In this document: piece after piece, positions 42,701 through 50,694 of the stretch
How positions within the stretch are numbered: position 1 is the stretch's first letter
Layout of the letters: every line of letters begins with the position of its first letter
Origin: Desulfovibrio sp.
GTDB taxonomy: Bacteria > Desulfobacterota > Desulfovibrionia > Desulfovibrionales > Desulfovibrionaceae
DNA: 54,454 bases
Direction of reading: 5' to 3'
NCBI RefSeq assembly: GCF_009712225.1
Contig: NZ_WASP01000007.1
Coordinates: forward strand, 67,192 to 121,645
Notes under the pieces: generated by a model
Databases searched by the model: none
What the model was told of the DNA's origin: nothing
What the model saw: only the letters and a program-made list of their open reading frames with translations
Made by a program: the position numbers and the translations under genes

Positions 42701-45565
42701 ATGCACGCACCCAAACAGCTGCTTATTGCCTTTTTCCTGGCCCTGTGCTGTGCCCTGGCCTCTCCCGTCGCCCATGCGGCGGAAACGACCCCCGCCACCA
42801 AGCAGGACGCTCCCAAAACGGATGCCGCCAAACCCGATGCATCCAAGCCAGACGCAGCCAAGCCCGATACAGGCAAGGCCGATGCCGCAAAAGCCGATGC
42901 TCCCAAGCAGGACGCAGCCAAGCCAGACGCTCCAAAGCAGGATTCTGGCAAAGCCGACTCGGCCAAGGTTGATTCCGGCAAGGGAGATTCTGGCAAATCT
43001 GCCGATTCCGGCAAAAAGGATTCGTCCAAGTCAGACAAGCAGGACAAGCCCGCCGCCAAGGCTGACGCAAAATCCGATGCCAAGGCTGACGGCAAGGCCG
43101 ATGCCAAGGCCGATGCCAAAGCAGACGACAAGCCAGCGGACTCCAAGGAGGGCGAAGCACCCATCCCCACCCTGCCCCTGCGCGACCCGTGGGAAATGGT
43201 CTGGAGCGGCCAGAAGGCCATGCTCGACGAAATCACCCAGAAGGCCGCCGCCATGGGCGATTCGTTTGCCCAGCGCTCGAACAACCTGAGCGAAAAGGTG
43301 CAGCCCTTCATGGAAGAAGCGCGGCGTCTTCTGGTGCTGCTCAATACCTATAAAAACTGGCCCAACCCTGTTGAGGCCGTGGGCCGACGCATCACCTCCA
43401 CCGTGCTTGACCTGCGCAAGGTCATCGACCCCGTCATGGGCGCGCGCACAGAAGTACAGGCCCTGCTTGAACGCGTTGGCTATCTGGCCGACAGCATGCC
43501 CGAAGACCTGCACGACGGCAGCCTGAGCCCTGAAATGCAGGAATACGCCAAAACCATCGTACTCACCCGTCTGCGGCTCACCGCCGTGATGGCGCAGTAC
43601 GATTCTGCCCTTGCTCCTGCCCTGGCCCTCATCAAGCGGCTGGAAAAAATGCAGGAAGAAATCAACGCGCAGATTCCTGTTCTGTGGAAAAACTATTACC
43701 TGCAAAGCCCCGTGCCGTGGCTCAGCCCGGATGCCTGGGCCGACTTTGGCCGGCAGATGCACTACTCGGCCCAGGGCATGATTCTGCGCTTGCCGGTTGA
43801 AATACCTGTCACCGTACAGCGCTGGGGCACGGCGGTGCTGCGTTTTGTGGTATGCCTGCTGTTCACAGGCGTGCTCACCACCCTGCTGTACCGCCGCTGG
43901 GCCGCGCACGAAACCAACACCACAGTGCGGCACATTTTTCGTGTCAGTCTGCCCTGGCTGTGCGTGGGGCTGGCCCTGCTGGGCAGTTCCGTATCTTCGA
44001 CGGGCGAGTTCTTCCGCCTGTTTCTGGCTGTTGGCAACCTGTGCCTCATTGTGGCCCAGATCCATCTGGCCTGGGACCTGCGCCTGCTGAAATACCCAGA
44101 GGTACAGCAGCAGAAACCGCCTTTCTGGACACTCATCCAGCCAACCCTGTGTTCGTATGTGCTGCTCTACCTGCCGCTTACCCAGCCGCTGGTGCTGGTT
44201 ATCTGGCTTGGTATTGTCATTGTTTCCCTCGTGCGCCAGCACCGCAGACCCAAGCTTGATCTTGGCCCCATGCATGCGGAAACCAGCGTGCTTGAATGCG
44301 AACCTCTCGTGCTGTGGATCTGTCTTGTGCTGACCCTGGCCGGGTTGCACATTTACAGCATGGTGCTGTACCTGCTCTTTGTCTCCTGCTCGCTGGCCCT
44401 GCAACTCTGCCTTGGCGGCATGGCTCTGGTCAGTACGCTTAATGACAGAATTCCTCAGGAAGGAGTGCGCGCCGCACTGGCTCACCTTGCCGTGGCCCTT
44501 TCTGCCCCTGTGGTGCTGGTGGCGGCCTTTGTGGGCGTTTCGCAGTGGGTGGGCACGCTGCCCGGCGGCATGTACCTGCTGCAACACTACGTGATGCGCG
44601 GCGTAAACGTGGGCGCCACACAGTTCAATGTGGTGCACCTGCTGCTCATCATCACCATGTTCTTTCTTACCCGCACAGCCGTGGGCATGGGCTCGCGTTT
44701 TCTGGCCCGCCTGCCCAAGCAGGGCGTTGCCATTGACGCCACGCTCATTCCGCCCATGCAGACGGCCTTTACCTACGCGCTTTGGTGCTGCTTTGGCCTG
44801 TTTGCCCTGCGTGCCGTGGGCATGGAACTCAGCAACCTTGCCATGGTAGCCGGTGGTCTTTCCGTCGGTATCGGTTTTGGCATGCAGACCATCGTCAACA
44901 ACTTCCTCTCGGGTCTGATACTTATCTTCAGCCGTACCCTTCAGGCGGGTGACGTGGTGGAAGTGGGCGGCACCCAGGGCCGTGTGCGCAAGATCAGCGT
45001 GCGCGCCACCATGGTGGAAACCTTTGACAATGCCCTGATCATTGTCCCCAACTCTGAATTTGTGGCCAGCCGCCTCATCAACTGGACGCGCAACAGCCGC
45101 ACCGTGCGCAGGGAGATCAAGGTGGGCGTGGCCTACGGCACTGACGCAGATCAGGTCATGAAGATTCTGCTGGCCACGGCCAACGCCAACAGCAACGTGC
45201 TCAAATATCCCCCGCCAACCGTGGCCTTTGTGGAATTTGGCGCCAGCACGCTCGATTTCAGCCTGAGATTCTGGGTGCGCGATTATGACGTGGCGGTTTC
45301 CACAGCCTCTGATATCCGGGTTGAAATAGAAAGGGAGTTCCGCGAGCAGCGTATCGAGATTGCCTTCCCGCAGCTTGATATAAACATCAAGGAACTGCCC
45401 CCGCGCGTAAAGGCTCCCCGGCCCTCGGCAGAGCCCCGCGTCAGCAAGCGCCGCGCACCGCGCCGCCCCCGCAGGGTTTTGCCCGCTGGAGCCAAGGGCG
45501 TGAAGCCGGGAAATAAAACAACTGCCACCCCCGACGACGGGGATGACGACGAAAACAACAGTTAA
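42701..45565 (+). CDS. Large MscS-family mechanosensitive channel
   Basis: The 954-residue protein starts with a Sec signal peptide (cleavage near AHA, residue 26). A low-complexity tether rich in Lys, Asp, Ala and Pro spans about 30-150, then a periplasmic helical domain (about 160-370), several membrane segments, and the MscS core near 690-890: LSVGIGFGMQTIVNNFLSGL is the pore helix TM3 and the beta domain follows (ALIIVPNSEFVASRLINWT). The C terminus is Arg/Lys/Pro-rich, ending in Asp. Likely releases osmotic pressure. GAGGA precedes the ATG. Confidence 0.9.
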   Translation: MHAPKQLLIAFFLALCCALASPVAHAAETTPATKQDAPKTDAAKPDASKPDAAKPDTGKADAAKADAPKQDAAKPDAPKQDSGKADSAKVDSGKGDSGKSADSGKKDSSKSDKQDKPAAKADAKSDAKADGKADAKADAKADDKPADSKEGEAPIPTLPLRDPWEMVWSGQKAMLDEITQKAAAMGDSFAQRSNNLSEKVQPFMEEARRLLVLLNTYKNWPNPVEAVGRRITSTVLDLRKVIDPVMGARTEVQALLERVGYLADSMPEDLHDGSLSPEMQEYAKTIVLTRLRLTAVMAQYDSALAPALALIKRLEKMQEEINAQIPVLWKNYYLQSPVPWLSPDAWADFGRQMHYSAQGMILRLPVEIPVTVQRWGTAVLRFVVCLLFTGVLTTLLYRRWAAHETNTTVRHIFRVSLPWLCVGLALLGSSVSSTGEFFRLFLAVGNLCLIVAQIHLAWDLRLLKYPEVQQQKPPFWTLIQPTLCSYVLLYLPLTQPLVLVIWLGIVIVSLVRQHRRPKLDLGPMHAETSVLECEPLVLWICLVLTLAGLHIYSMVLYLLFVSCSLALQLCLGGMALVSTLNDRIPQEGVRAALAHLAVALSAPVVLVAAFVGVSQWVGTLPGGMYLLQHYVMRGVNVGATQFNVVHLLLIITMFFLTRTAVGMGSRFLARLPKQGVAIDATLIPPMQTAFTYALWCCFGLFALRAVGMELSNLAMVAGGLSVGIGFGMQTIVNNFLSGLILIFSRTLQAGDVVEVGGTQGRVRKISVRATMVETFDNALIIVPNSEFVASRLINWTRNSRTVRREIKVGVAYGTDADQVMKILLATANANSNVLKYPPPTVAFVEFGASTLDFSLRFWVRDYDVAVSTASDIRVEIEREFREQRIEIAFPQLDINIKELPPRVKAPRPSAEPRVSKRRAPRRPRRVLPAGAKGVKPGNKTTATPDDGDDDENNS
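42790..43150 (+). repeat. Imperfect coding repeat in the MscS tether
   Basis: About 360 nt encode degenerate repeats of 4-5 residues (K-x-D-A/S, such as KPDA, KADA, KQDA, KDSG). Codons vary (aag, aaa, gat, gac), so the repeat is imperfect at DNA level. The region is expected to be prone to length change between strains. Confidence 0.75.
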
Positions 45566-45606
45566 GCGCCCTACGCGCCGGTAATCGCCGCAGCAATGCC
45601 CGGTTA

Positions 45607-45622
45607 TGGCGCGGGGATTGCC
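45607..45622 (+). promoter_or_regulatory. Sigma-54-like promoter of the cupin gene
   Basis: TGGCGCGGGGATTGCC matches TGGCAC-N5-TTGCW at 9 of 11 positions with correct GG/GC spacing. It lies 79 nt upstream of the cupin start. The intervening sequence is GC-rich, so some chance is involved. Confidence 0.38.
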
Positions 45623-45700
45623 GGGCGGGCATTACCACGGAGACTTCTCCGCAACACAGCTCTAACCGGCGCAGACGCGCCTGAACCACAGGAGACCACC

Positions 45701-46048
45701 ATGATCAATCGCGCAGACGCTCTGGAATGCTTTGAAAAGGAACTTTTCGGTGGGCCGGGCGCAGTCCATTTTACCAAGATAGTTAACGAAAAGGGCCTTG
45801 CCGACAAAGGTCGCCTGTTCAACATCGGCACCCTCAAGCCCGGCTGTGCCGTGGGCAACCACAAGCACAACGGCGAAATGGAAATATATTACATTCTTGA
45901 GGGCGAAGGCCTGTACAACGACAACGGCGTGGAAGCCACCGTCAAGGCTGGCGACGTGACCGTCTGCAACGATGGCGAAAGCCACGGCCTGCTCAATACC
46001 GGTTCCACAGACCTCAAGATGGTGGCCCTTATTCTGTTTACCAAGTAA
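45701..46048 (+). CDS. Cupin-domain protein
   Basis: The 115-residue single-domain cupin has motif 1 with metal-binding His (GNHKHNGEMEIYYILEGEG: two His and a Glu) and motif 2 at AGDVTVCNDGESHGLLN with the fourth ligand His. Substrate is unknown; small stand-alone cupins may be sugar-binding or act as isomerases. AGGAG precedes the ATG at 45701. It stands alone between the MscS gene and a terminator. Confidence 0.85.
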   Translation: MINRADALECFEKELFGGPGAVHFTKIVNEKGLADKGRLFNIGTLKPGCAVGNHKHNGEMEIYYILEGEGLYNDNGVEATVKAGDVTVCNDGESHGLLNTGSTDLKMVALILFTK

Positions 46049-46073
46049 GCGGTGCCCCAGCGATAGAATGCAG

Positions 46074-46104
46074 CAAGGCCCCTCCATGAGGGGCCTTGTT
46101 TTTT
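46074..46104 (+). terminator. Terminator after the cupin gene
   Basis: A perfect 10-bp stem (CAAGGCCCCT 46074-46083, AGGGGCCTTG 46089-46098, 5-nt loop) followed by six T (46099-46104), 25 nt after the stop. Confidence 0.93.
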
Positions 46105-46129
46105 GTGCTCTGGGGGCTGAATGAACCCG

Positions 46130-47563
46130 CTAGTACTGGATATAGGCCACCTGTGTCTGCAGGTATTCCATGAGCCCGTGCTTGCCGTCCGCACCGCCGA
46201 TGCCCGACTTGCGCCACCCGGCGTGGAAGCCCTGCATGGCCTCGAAGTTCTCTCGGTTTACGTAGGTTTCGCCAAACTTCAGGCGGTTCACCGCTTCCAT
46301 GGCCGTGGAAATACTGGTGGTGTAGATGGACGATGTGAGGCCGTAATCGCAGTCGTTGGCCAGTTCAATGGCCTCGTCCAGATCGCGATAGGTCAGCATG
46401 GGCAGCACCGGGCCAAAAACCTCGTTGCGCACGATTTCCATATGTTGCTGGCAGCTGCGCAGCAGGGTCGGCTTGTAGAAGTAGCCGCTGCCTCGTTCGG
46501 CGGGCGCGCCGCCGGTAACAACTTCCGCGCCCTGCTCTTTTGCGCGTCTGACCATGCCGTCGATCTTGCCAAGATGGTCGGCGCTGATCTGGCTGCACAT
46601 GTCTGGTGCCGGGTCGTCAAAGGGATTGCCCAGCCGCACGGCCTCAAAGGCCGCAGACAGCTTCTCGGCAAAGGCGTCGGCCACGCTTTCGTGCACATAG
46701 AGGCGTTCGGCGCAGTTGCACACCTGCCCGCTGAATACCGTGCGCGAGGCTGTTACGGCCTTGACGGCCAGATCCATGTCGGCATCGGCGCAGACAATGG
46801 CCGGGGCCTTGCCGCCCAGCTCCAGCGATACCTTGGTGATATTGTGCGCGCCTGCGGAGATGATGCGCTGCCCGGCCTCCACGCTGCCGGTCAGACTGAC
46901 CATGTCGGTCATGGAGCTGGAGGCCAGCGTTTCGCCCAGCGTGCTGCCGCCGCCGGTCACAAAGTTCACCACGCCAGCGGGCAGGTCGATTTCGCGCAGT
47001 AGGCTGGCGAAGTGCATAACCGTGGCCGGAGCCAGACTGCTGGGTTTGATGACCGAGGTGCAGCCCACCAGCAGCGAGGGCGCGACCTTGCGTGCCATGA
47101 CAAAGAAGGGGAAATTCCACGGGCATATGCCCACCACAACGCCGATGGGCCTGCGGTAGAGCAGTATGTTTTCGCGCGGGCGGTCGCTCTGGATGATCTC
47201 GCCCTCGTAAATGCGCGCCCAGCCAGCGTAGTAGTCAAAATACTCGGCCGTCAGGTCAATCTCGATCTGGGCGAGGGGATGGGTTTTGGCCTGCTCCTCG
47301 GCAAGAATACGGCCAAGTTCAAGCCGGTGCTTGCGGATCAGGTCGGCCATTTTTTTCAGATACCCGGCCCGCGCAACCGCCGGTAGCGCTGCCCAGGCCG
47401 TCTGGGACTTGTGGGCCGCGGCCAGGGCGGCCAGCCCGTCCTCCTTGCCGCCATTGGGGGTCTGGGCCATTATTTCGCCGGTAGAGGGGTTCTCTACCTC
47501 AATAACTGCAAAGCCAGTGGGTGAAACCAATTTGCCGTTGATGAACTGTTGATAGGTACGCAT
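46130..47563 (-). CDS. aldA: Aldehyde dehydrogenase, AldA-like
   Basis: The 477-residue NAD(P)-dependent enzyme is close in length and layout to E. coli AldA (lactaldehyde/glycolaldehyde dehydrogenase). Catalytic Glu is in LELGGKAPAIV and catalytic Cys in SGQVCNCAERLYV; ICPWNFPFF and GNPFDDP are typical. It would oxidise small aldehydes to acids, for example lactaldehyde to lactate, a substrate of sulfate reducers. I start at 47563 with AGGAG upstream and homologue-like MRTYQQFING. A sigma-54-like site is 66 nt upstream. Confidence 0.88.
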   Translation of the reverse strand: MRTYQQFINGKLVSPTGFAVIEVENPSTGEIMAQTPNGGKEDGLAALAAAHKSQTAWAALPAVARAGYLKKMADLIRKHRLELGRILAEEQAKTHPLAQIEIDLTAEYFDYYAGWARIYEGEIIQSDRPRENILLYRRPIGVVVGICPWNFPFFVMARKVAPSLLVGCTSVIKPSSLAPATVMHFASLLREIDLPAGVVNFVTGGGSTLGETLASSSMTDMVSLTGSVEAGQRIISAGAHNITKVSLELGGKAPAIVCADADMDLAVKAVTASRTVFSGQVCNCAERLYVHESVADAFAEKLSAAFEAVRLGNPFDDPAPDMCSQISADHLGKIDGMVRRAKEQGAEVVTGGAPAERGSGYFYKPTLLRSCQQHMEIVRNEVFGPVLPMLTYRDLDEAIELANDCDYGLTSSIYTTSISTAMEAVNRLKFGETYVNRENFEAMQGFHAGWRKSGIGGADGKHGLMEYLQTQVAYIQY

Positions 47564-47628
47564 GGTTGCTCCTTGGTTTGGGCAACCATAGTCACACATG
47601 CTGCCAAAGGTAAAGACACTCCCTTTTT

Positions 47629-47644
47629 TGCAGAAACGGTACCA
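47629..47644 (-). promoter_or_regulatory. Sigma-54-like promoter for the aldehyde dehydrogenase
   Basis: On the minus strand TGGTACCGTTTCTGCA matches TGGCAC-N5-TTGCW at 9 of 11 positions with the invariant GG/GC and correct spacing. The start codon is 66 nt downstream. No better sigma-70 candidate was found. Confidence 0.42.
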
Positions 47645-47688
47645 CACGCACAGTGCAGCGACACACGGGTTGCTGCAAAAAATGGCGC

Positions 47689-47724
47689 AAAAACGGGGCG
47701 GCAGCCGCACTGGCTCCCACCCCG
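47689..47724 (-). terminator. Terminator after the Mrp-type ATPase gene
   Basis: On the minus strand CGGGG (47724-47720) pairs with CCCCG (47698-47694), with an inner AGCC/GGCT arm, followed by five T (47693-47689). It lies 40 nt after the stop codon. Confidence 0.6.
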
Positions 47725-47763
47725 CATTCACTGTGAAATCAGCAGTCGGTCACGTGAGGCCAA

Positions 47764-48591
47764 TCACATGAGCCTGATCACTGCCAGCGCGCCGTCCATA
47801 AAGTGCTCGCTCACGTCTTCAATGGTTCCCGTATCGCACGCATTTGCCAGCGCGGGATCAATGGGCAGGCGGGCAAGCACCTTGAGGCCGTGCCGCTGCG
47901 CCACGGCGTCGATGTGGCTTTCGCCAAAAATCTTGTATTCCTTGTTGTTGTCCGGGCATTTGAAGTACGAATAATTTTCGACCAGCCCAAGAATGGGAAC
48001 ATCCATCTGCCGGGCCATATCAATGGCCTTTTGCACGATCATGCTCACCAGTTCCTGCGGCGAGGTCACAATCACAATGCCGTCCACCGGCAGGGACTGA
48101 AAAACTGTCAGCGGCACGTCGCCCGTTCCGGGAGGCATGTCCACAAACATATAGTCCACATCGCGCCAGACCACGTCCGACCAGAACTGCTTGACCGCAC
48201 CGGCAATGATGGGGCCGCGCCACAGCACTGCATCCGAATCGCCGTGCAGCAGCAGATTCATGGACATGATATCCACTCCGCCCTTGCTGCGCTCGGGCAC
48301 GAGGCCGTCTCCTTCCACATGGGCCTTGCCCGTGAGGCCAAACACACGGGGAATGGAAGGGCCTGTAATGTCGGCGTCAAGAATGGCGCAGTGCTTGCCC
48401 TGCCGGGTCAAGGCCACAGCCAGCAACGAGGTAACCAGAGATTTGCCTACCCCACCCTTGCCGCTCACAACACCTATGACCTTGCCGATGCGACTTTGCG
48501 CATGCGGTTTTACCCTGAAATCCTGCTGAGGTTCGTTGCGATCGCCGCAACTTTCACCACAGCTTCCACACTGATGGTTGCAATCACTCAT
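47764..48591 (-). CDS. Mrp/NBP35-type iron-sulfur carrier ATPase
   Basis: The 275-residue P-loop ATPase has N-terminal Cys at 4, 8, 11 and 15 (MSDCNHQCGSCGESC), the deviant Walker A SGKGGVGKS, ILDADITGPSIPRVFGL and VDMPPGTGDVPLTVFQS. Members carry Fe-S clusters to apoproteins. The family's bridging CPxC motif reads CPDNN here, so the second Cys is missing. The start at 48591 is preceded by AAAGG. It is divergent from DUF5320-like and DUF134 genes, a familiar grouping in anaerobes. Confidence 0.9.
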   Translation of the reverse strand: MSDCNHQCGSCGESCGDRNEPQQDFRVKPHAQSRIGKVIGVVSGKGGVGKSLVTSLLAVALTRQGKHCAILDADITGPSIPRVFGLTGKAHVEGDGLVPERSKGGVDIMSMNLLLHGDSDAVLWRGPIIAGAVKQFWSDVVWRDVDYMFVDMPPGTGDVPLTVFQSLPVDGIVIVTSPQELVSMIVQKAIDMARQMDVPILGLVENYSYFKCPDNNKEYKIFGESHIDAVAQRHGLKVLARLPIDPALANACDTGTIEDVSEHFMDGALAVIRLM

Positions 48592-48647
48592 TTTACGCAC
48601 CTTTCGAAAGTTTTCTGCGTGCGGAACAGGAGAATTTCCCGGCCCGC

Positions 48648-48703
48648 GTTATTGACATATGACAGAAACACACATAAGCCCATAACTGACATATGTCAAT
48701 AAC
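48648..48703. promoter_or_regulatory. Paired palindromic operator between mrp and DUF5320-like genes
   Basis: Two 18-bp elements lie in inverted orientation: 48648-48665 and 48686-48703 (complement) agree at 17 of 18 positions and share the core TGACATATGNCA, with 20 nt between them. Each contains TTGACA, one for each direction: plus 48653-48658 with TAAGCC 17 nt on, minus 48698-48693 with TATGTG 17 nt on. These could be overlapping divergent promoters with a regulator covering both -35 boxes. Confidence 0.68.
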
Positions 48704-48723
48704 ATCAACGCAAGGAGCTTCAC

Positions 48724-49149
48724 ATGCCTGATCTCGATCATACAGGACCCAACGGCATGGGTGCGCGCTCTGGGCGCGGCAGGGGCAATTGCAGGGGCGG
48801 CATGCGCCAAGGTTCGCAACGCGGCCTGAACAGCGCTGCCGATCCGGCGCAGGGTTCAGAACCGGGAATGGGCCAGGGCATGGGCCAAAACGTGGGCCAA
48901 GGCCGCTGCTGCCGCCACGGCCAAAGGCATAACAACATGCCCCGCAACTGCGACATGAACGGTGAAAACGCTGGAATGGGCAAGGGCATGGGGTACGGAA
49001 TGAATCGGGCCATGAATCAGAACAGGCGGCAGGGCAACTGCACCGTCGGTCAGCCCCGGAGCTGCGGCACAGGACCTGCCGCAGGTTCTGCAGCAGCCTC
49101 TGGGGCAGGCTCCGGGGCTGGCAGTGACGGGGCAAACAATAACAGCTAA
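48724..49149 (+). CDS. Gly/Met/Asn-rich protein, DUF5320-like
   Basis: The 141-residue protein begins MPDLDHTGPNGMGARSGRGRG, like DUF5320 proteins whose start typically reads as a Pro-x-x-D-x-TGP-x-GMG-x-x-TGRG pattern. It has Cys at several places (CRGG, CCRH, NCD, NCT, SCG), a Met/Gly-rich middle (GMGQGMGQN, MGKGMGYGM) and an Ala/Gly/Ser tail. Cys may bind metal or a cluster. DUF5320 genes lie near Mrp-type and dinitrogenase-cofactor-like genes. AAGGAG precedes the ATG. Confidence 0.8.
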   Translation: MPDLDHTGPNGMGARSGRGRGNCRGGMRQGSQRGLNSAADPAQGSEPGMGQGMGQNVGQGRCCRHGQRHNNMPRNCDMNGENAGMGKGMGYGMNRAMNQNRRQGNCTVGQPRSCGTGPAAGSAAASGAGSGAGSDGANNNS

Positions 49150-49237
49150 AGTACCAGCACATGAATGAAAAAGGGCCGCCCGGGCCCCGAGCGCATGTTG
49201 TGCGCACCGCCGCCGGACGGCCCCCAAAGAGGGTTGC

Positions 49238-49621
49238 ATGCCAAGACCAAAAAAATGGCGAAAAGTCTGTAGCCTGCCGGAAAATGCCAGTTTCGGCCCC
49301 CTGCCGGGCTGCGGACAGGCCCCCGGCAATGCAGGGGAAGCCGGACAATGCGTCACCATGACCGTGGATGAATACGAGGCCGTGCGCCTCATTGACCTTG
49401 AGGGAATGAATCAGGAGGCCTGCGCCGAAAAAATGCGCATTGCCCGCACCACCGTGCAGAGCATCTATGCAGAGGCGCGCAAAAAACTGGCCGATTCGCT
49501 GGTCAACGGCAAGCTGCTGCGTATAGAAGGCGGCGATTATGAACTGTGCGACGGGCGCGGTTCGCGTTGCGGCATGGGTGTATGCCACAGACGGCGCGGT
49601 GGCGGAGGTTTTGGGCTGTAA
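49238..49621 (+). CDS. DUF134 (UPF0251) helix-turn-helix regulator
   Basis: The 127-residue protein starts [15 protein letters not shown], the usual N terminus of DUF134 proteins, followed by [53 protein letters not shown], a sigma-region-4-like helix-turn-helix (about 42-95), and a Cys/His/Arg/Gly-rich tail ([13 protein letters not shown]). It is a probable DNA-binding regulator of this cluster and a candidate binder of the operator at 48648-48703. An AGGG sits 4 nt before the ATG. Confidence 0.88.
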   Translation: MPRPKKWRKVCSLPENASFGPLPGCGQAPGNAGEAGQCVTMTVDEYEAVRLIDLEGMNQEACAEKMRIARTTVQSIYAEARKKLADSLVNGKLLRIEGGDYELCDGRGSRCGMGVCHRRRGGGGFGL

Positions 49622-49633
49622 CCAGCCCCATGC

Positions 49634-49656
49634 GGACAGGCGCAAACGGCCTGTCC
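49634..49656. other. Stem-loop between convergent genes
   Basis: An 8-bp perfect stem (GGACAGGC 49634-49641, GCCTGTCC 49649-49656, 7-nt loop) lies 12 nt after the DUF134 stop. It has no T tract on either side, so it may only be a weak terminator. Confidence 0.4.
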
Positions 49657-49754
49657 ACACGGCAAAAATGCTGTGATACCGCGCAAGGTTCGCCAGAATG
49701 TCCGGCGGCCATTACGCGGGCAACAAGCGAATATCGTGCAAAATCAGACGGGAA

Positions 49755-50225
49755 TCAGGCTTCGCCGCTCTTGCACACGTCGACCCACGTGCCGCCGGTC
49801 ACTTGCTCCAGTTCTTCGAGCGTCAGCCGCACGGCATTGTTGGGCGCGCCCGCTGCCGGATACACGGGGTCATACTGCCTGAGGCTCGTGTCCAGATACA
49901 CGGCAACGCCCTCTGGCAGGGCAAAGGGGCAAACGCCGCCCATGGGATGCCCCACCTGGGCTTCAAGATCTTCCGGTTTGATAAAGCGGGCCTTGGAGTG
50001 AAAGGCATCCTTGAATTTGCGGTTGTCCAGACGGGCCGTGCCCATCACAACCAGCACCATGGGCGTGTCGTTCACGCTGATGGAAAGGCTCTTGGCAATA
50101 CGCCCCGGCTCGCATCCTATGGCCTGTGCGGCCAGATCTACCGTGGCGCTCGAAACATCAAATTCGCTGTAGGCTTGTTCCAGACCATGGCGGGCCAGAA
50201 AGCCCCGCACTGCATCAACACGCAT
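49755..50225 (-). CDS. ybaK: YbaK/ProX-type aminoacyl-tRNA deacylase
   Basis: The 156-residue protein has the YbaK/prolyl-tRNA-synthetase-associated domain. K45 in GRIAKSLSI is the likely catalytic Lys, and GGVCPFALPEGVAVYLD is the conserved strand region. These trans-editing factors hydrolyse mischarged tRNA, such as Cys- or Ala-tRNA(Pro); which one cannot be told. AAGGGA precedes the ATG. It is last in a run of five minus-strand genes. Confidence 0.88.
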   Translation of the reverse strand: MRVDAVRGFLARHGLEQAYSEFDVSSATVDLAAQAIGCEPGRIAKSLSISVNDTPMVLVVMGTARLDNRKFKDAFHSKARFIKPEDLEAQVGHPMGGVCPFALPEGVAVYLDTSLRQYDPVYPAAGAPNNAVRLTLEELEQVTGGTWVDVCKSGEA

Positions 50226-50251
50226 GTCATTCCCTTCGTTTTCATATACAT

Positions 50252-50680
50252 TCAGCGGCGGGCCACCAGAGCAATGCCCGCCAGCACCATGGCCAGCCCC
50301 AGCATTCTGCGCCAGTCAAAGGGTATGGCCGTCAGGCCAAACCAGCCTTTGTGATCGATAATGGCCCCCATGACCAGATTGCCAAAAATCATGGCCACCA
50401 GCGTGCTCAGCACGCCGATGCGCGGTGCGGCCATGGTGGTTGTTACCACCATAAACGCGCCCAGCACCCCGCCCGCCAGTTGCCAGAGCGGAATTTCCGT
50501 CACGCGCAGCACACTGCCCCGCCCGGTGAGCAACACCGCCATTGCAAGAAACAGCGTACCCACGGCAAACGAAACCAGCCCGCTTTCAAGCAGGCCAACC
50601 GTACGGCCCAGCGCCGCGTTAATGGGCGGTTGCAGGGCCACCACGCAGCCAGCAAAGACCACCAGCGCAATGTAGAACAT
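50252..50680 (-). CDS. DUF606/YdcZ-type small membrane transporter
   Basis: The 142-residue protein has about five membrane segments and the pattern LQPPINAALGRTVG then ISGIVS-like LESGLVSFAVGT, typical of DUF606 (YdcZ) members of the DMT superfamily, half-size proteins thought to pair. Substrate unknown. GGAGG precedes the ATG. It follows the VOC gene by 14 nt. Confidence 0.85.
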   Translation of the reverse strand: MFYIALVVFAGCVVALQPPINAALGRTVGLLESGLVSFAVGTLFLAMAVLLTGRGSVLRVTEIPLWQLAGGVLGAFMVVTTTMAAPRIGVLSTLVAMIFGNLVMGAIIDHKGWFGLTAIPFDWRRMLGLAMVLAGIALVARR

Positions 50681-50694
50681 GCTGCCTCCGTGCT

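Noticed and set aside
42790..43150. CRISPR-like repeat
   Set aside because: The repeats are in frame, short, degenerate and encode a continuous low-complexity protein segment without spacers.
43031..44638. Long minus-strand open frame inside the MscS gene
   Set aside because: His-, Gln- and Arg-rich composition typical of antisense frames; the plus-strand channel is clearly coding.
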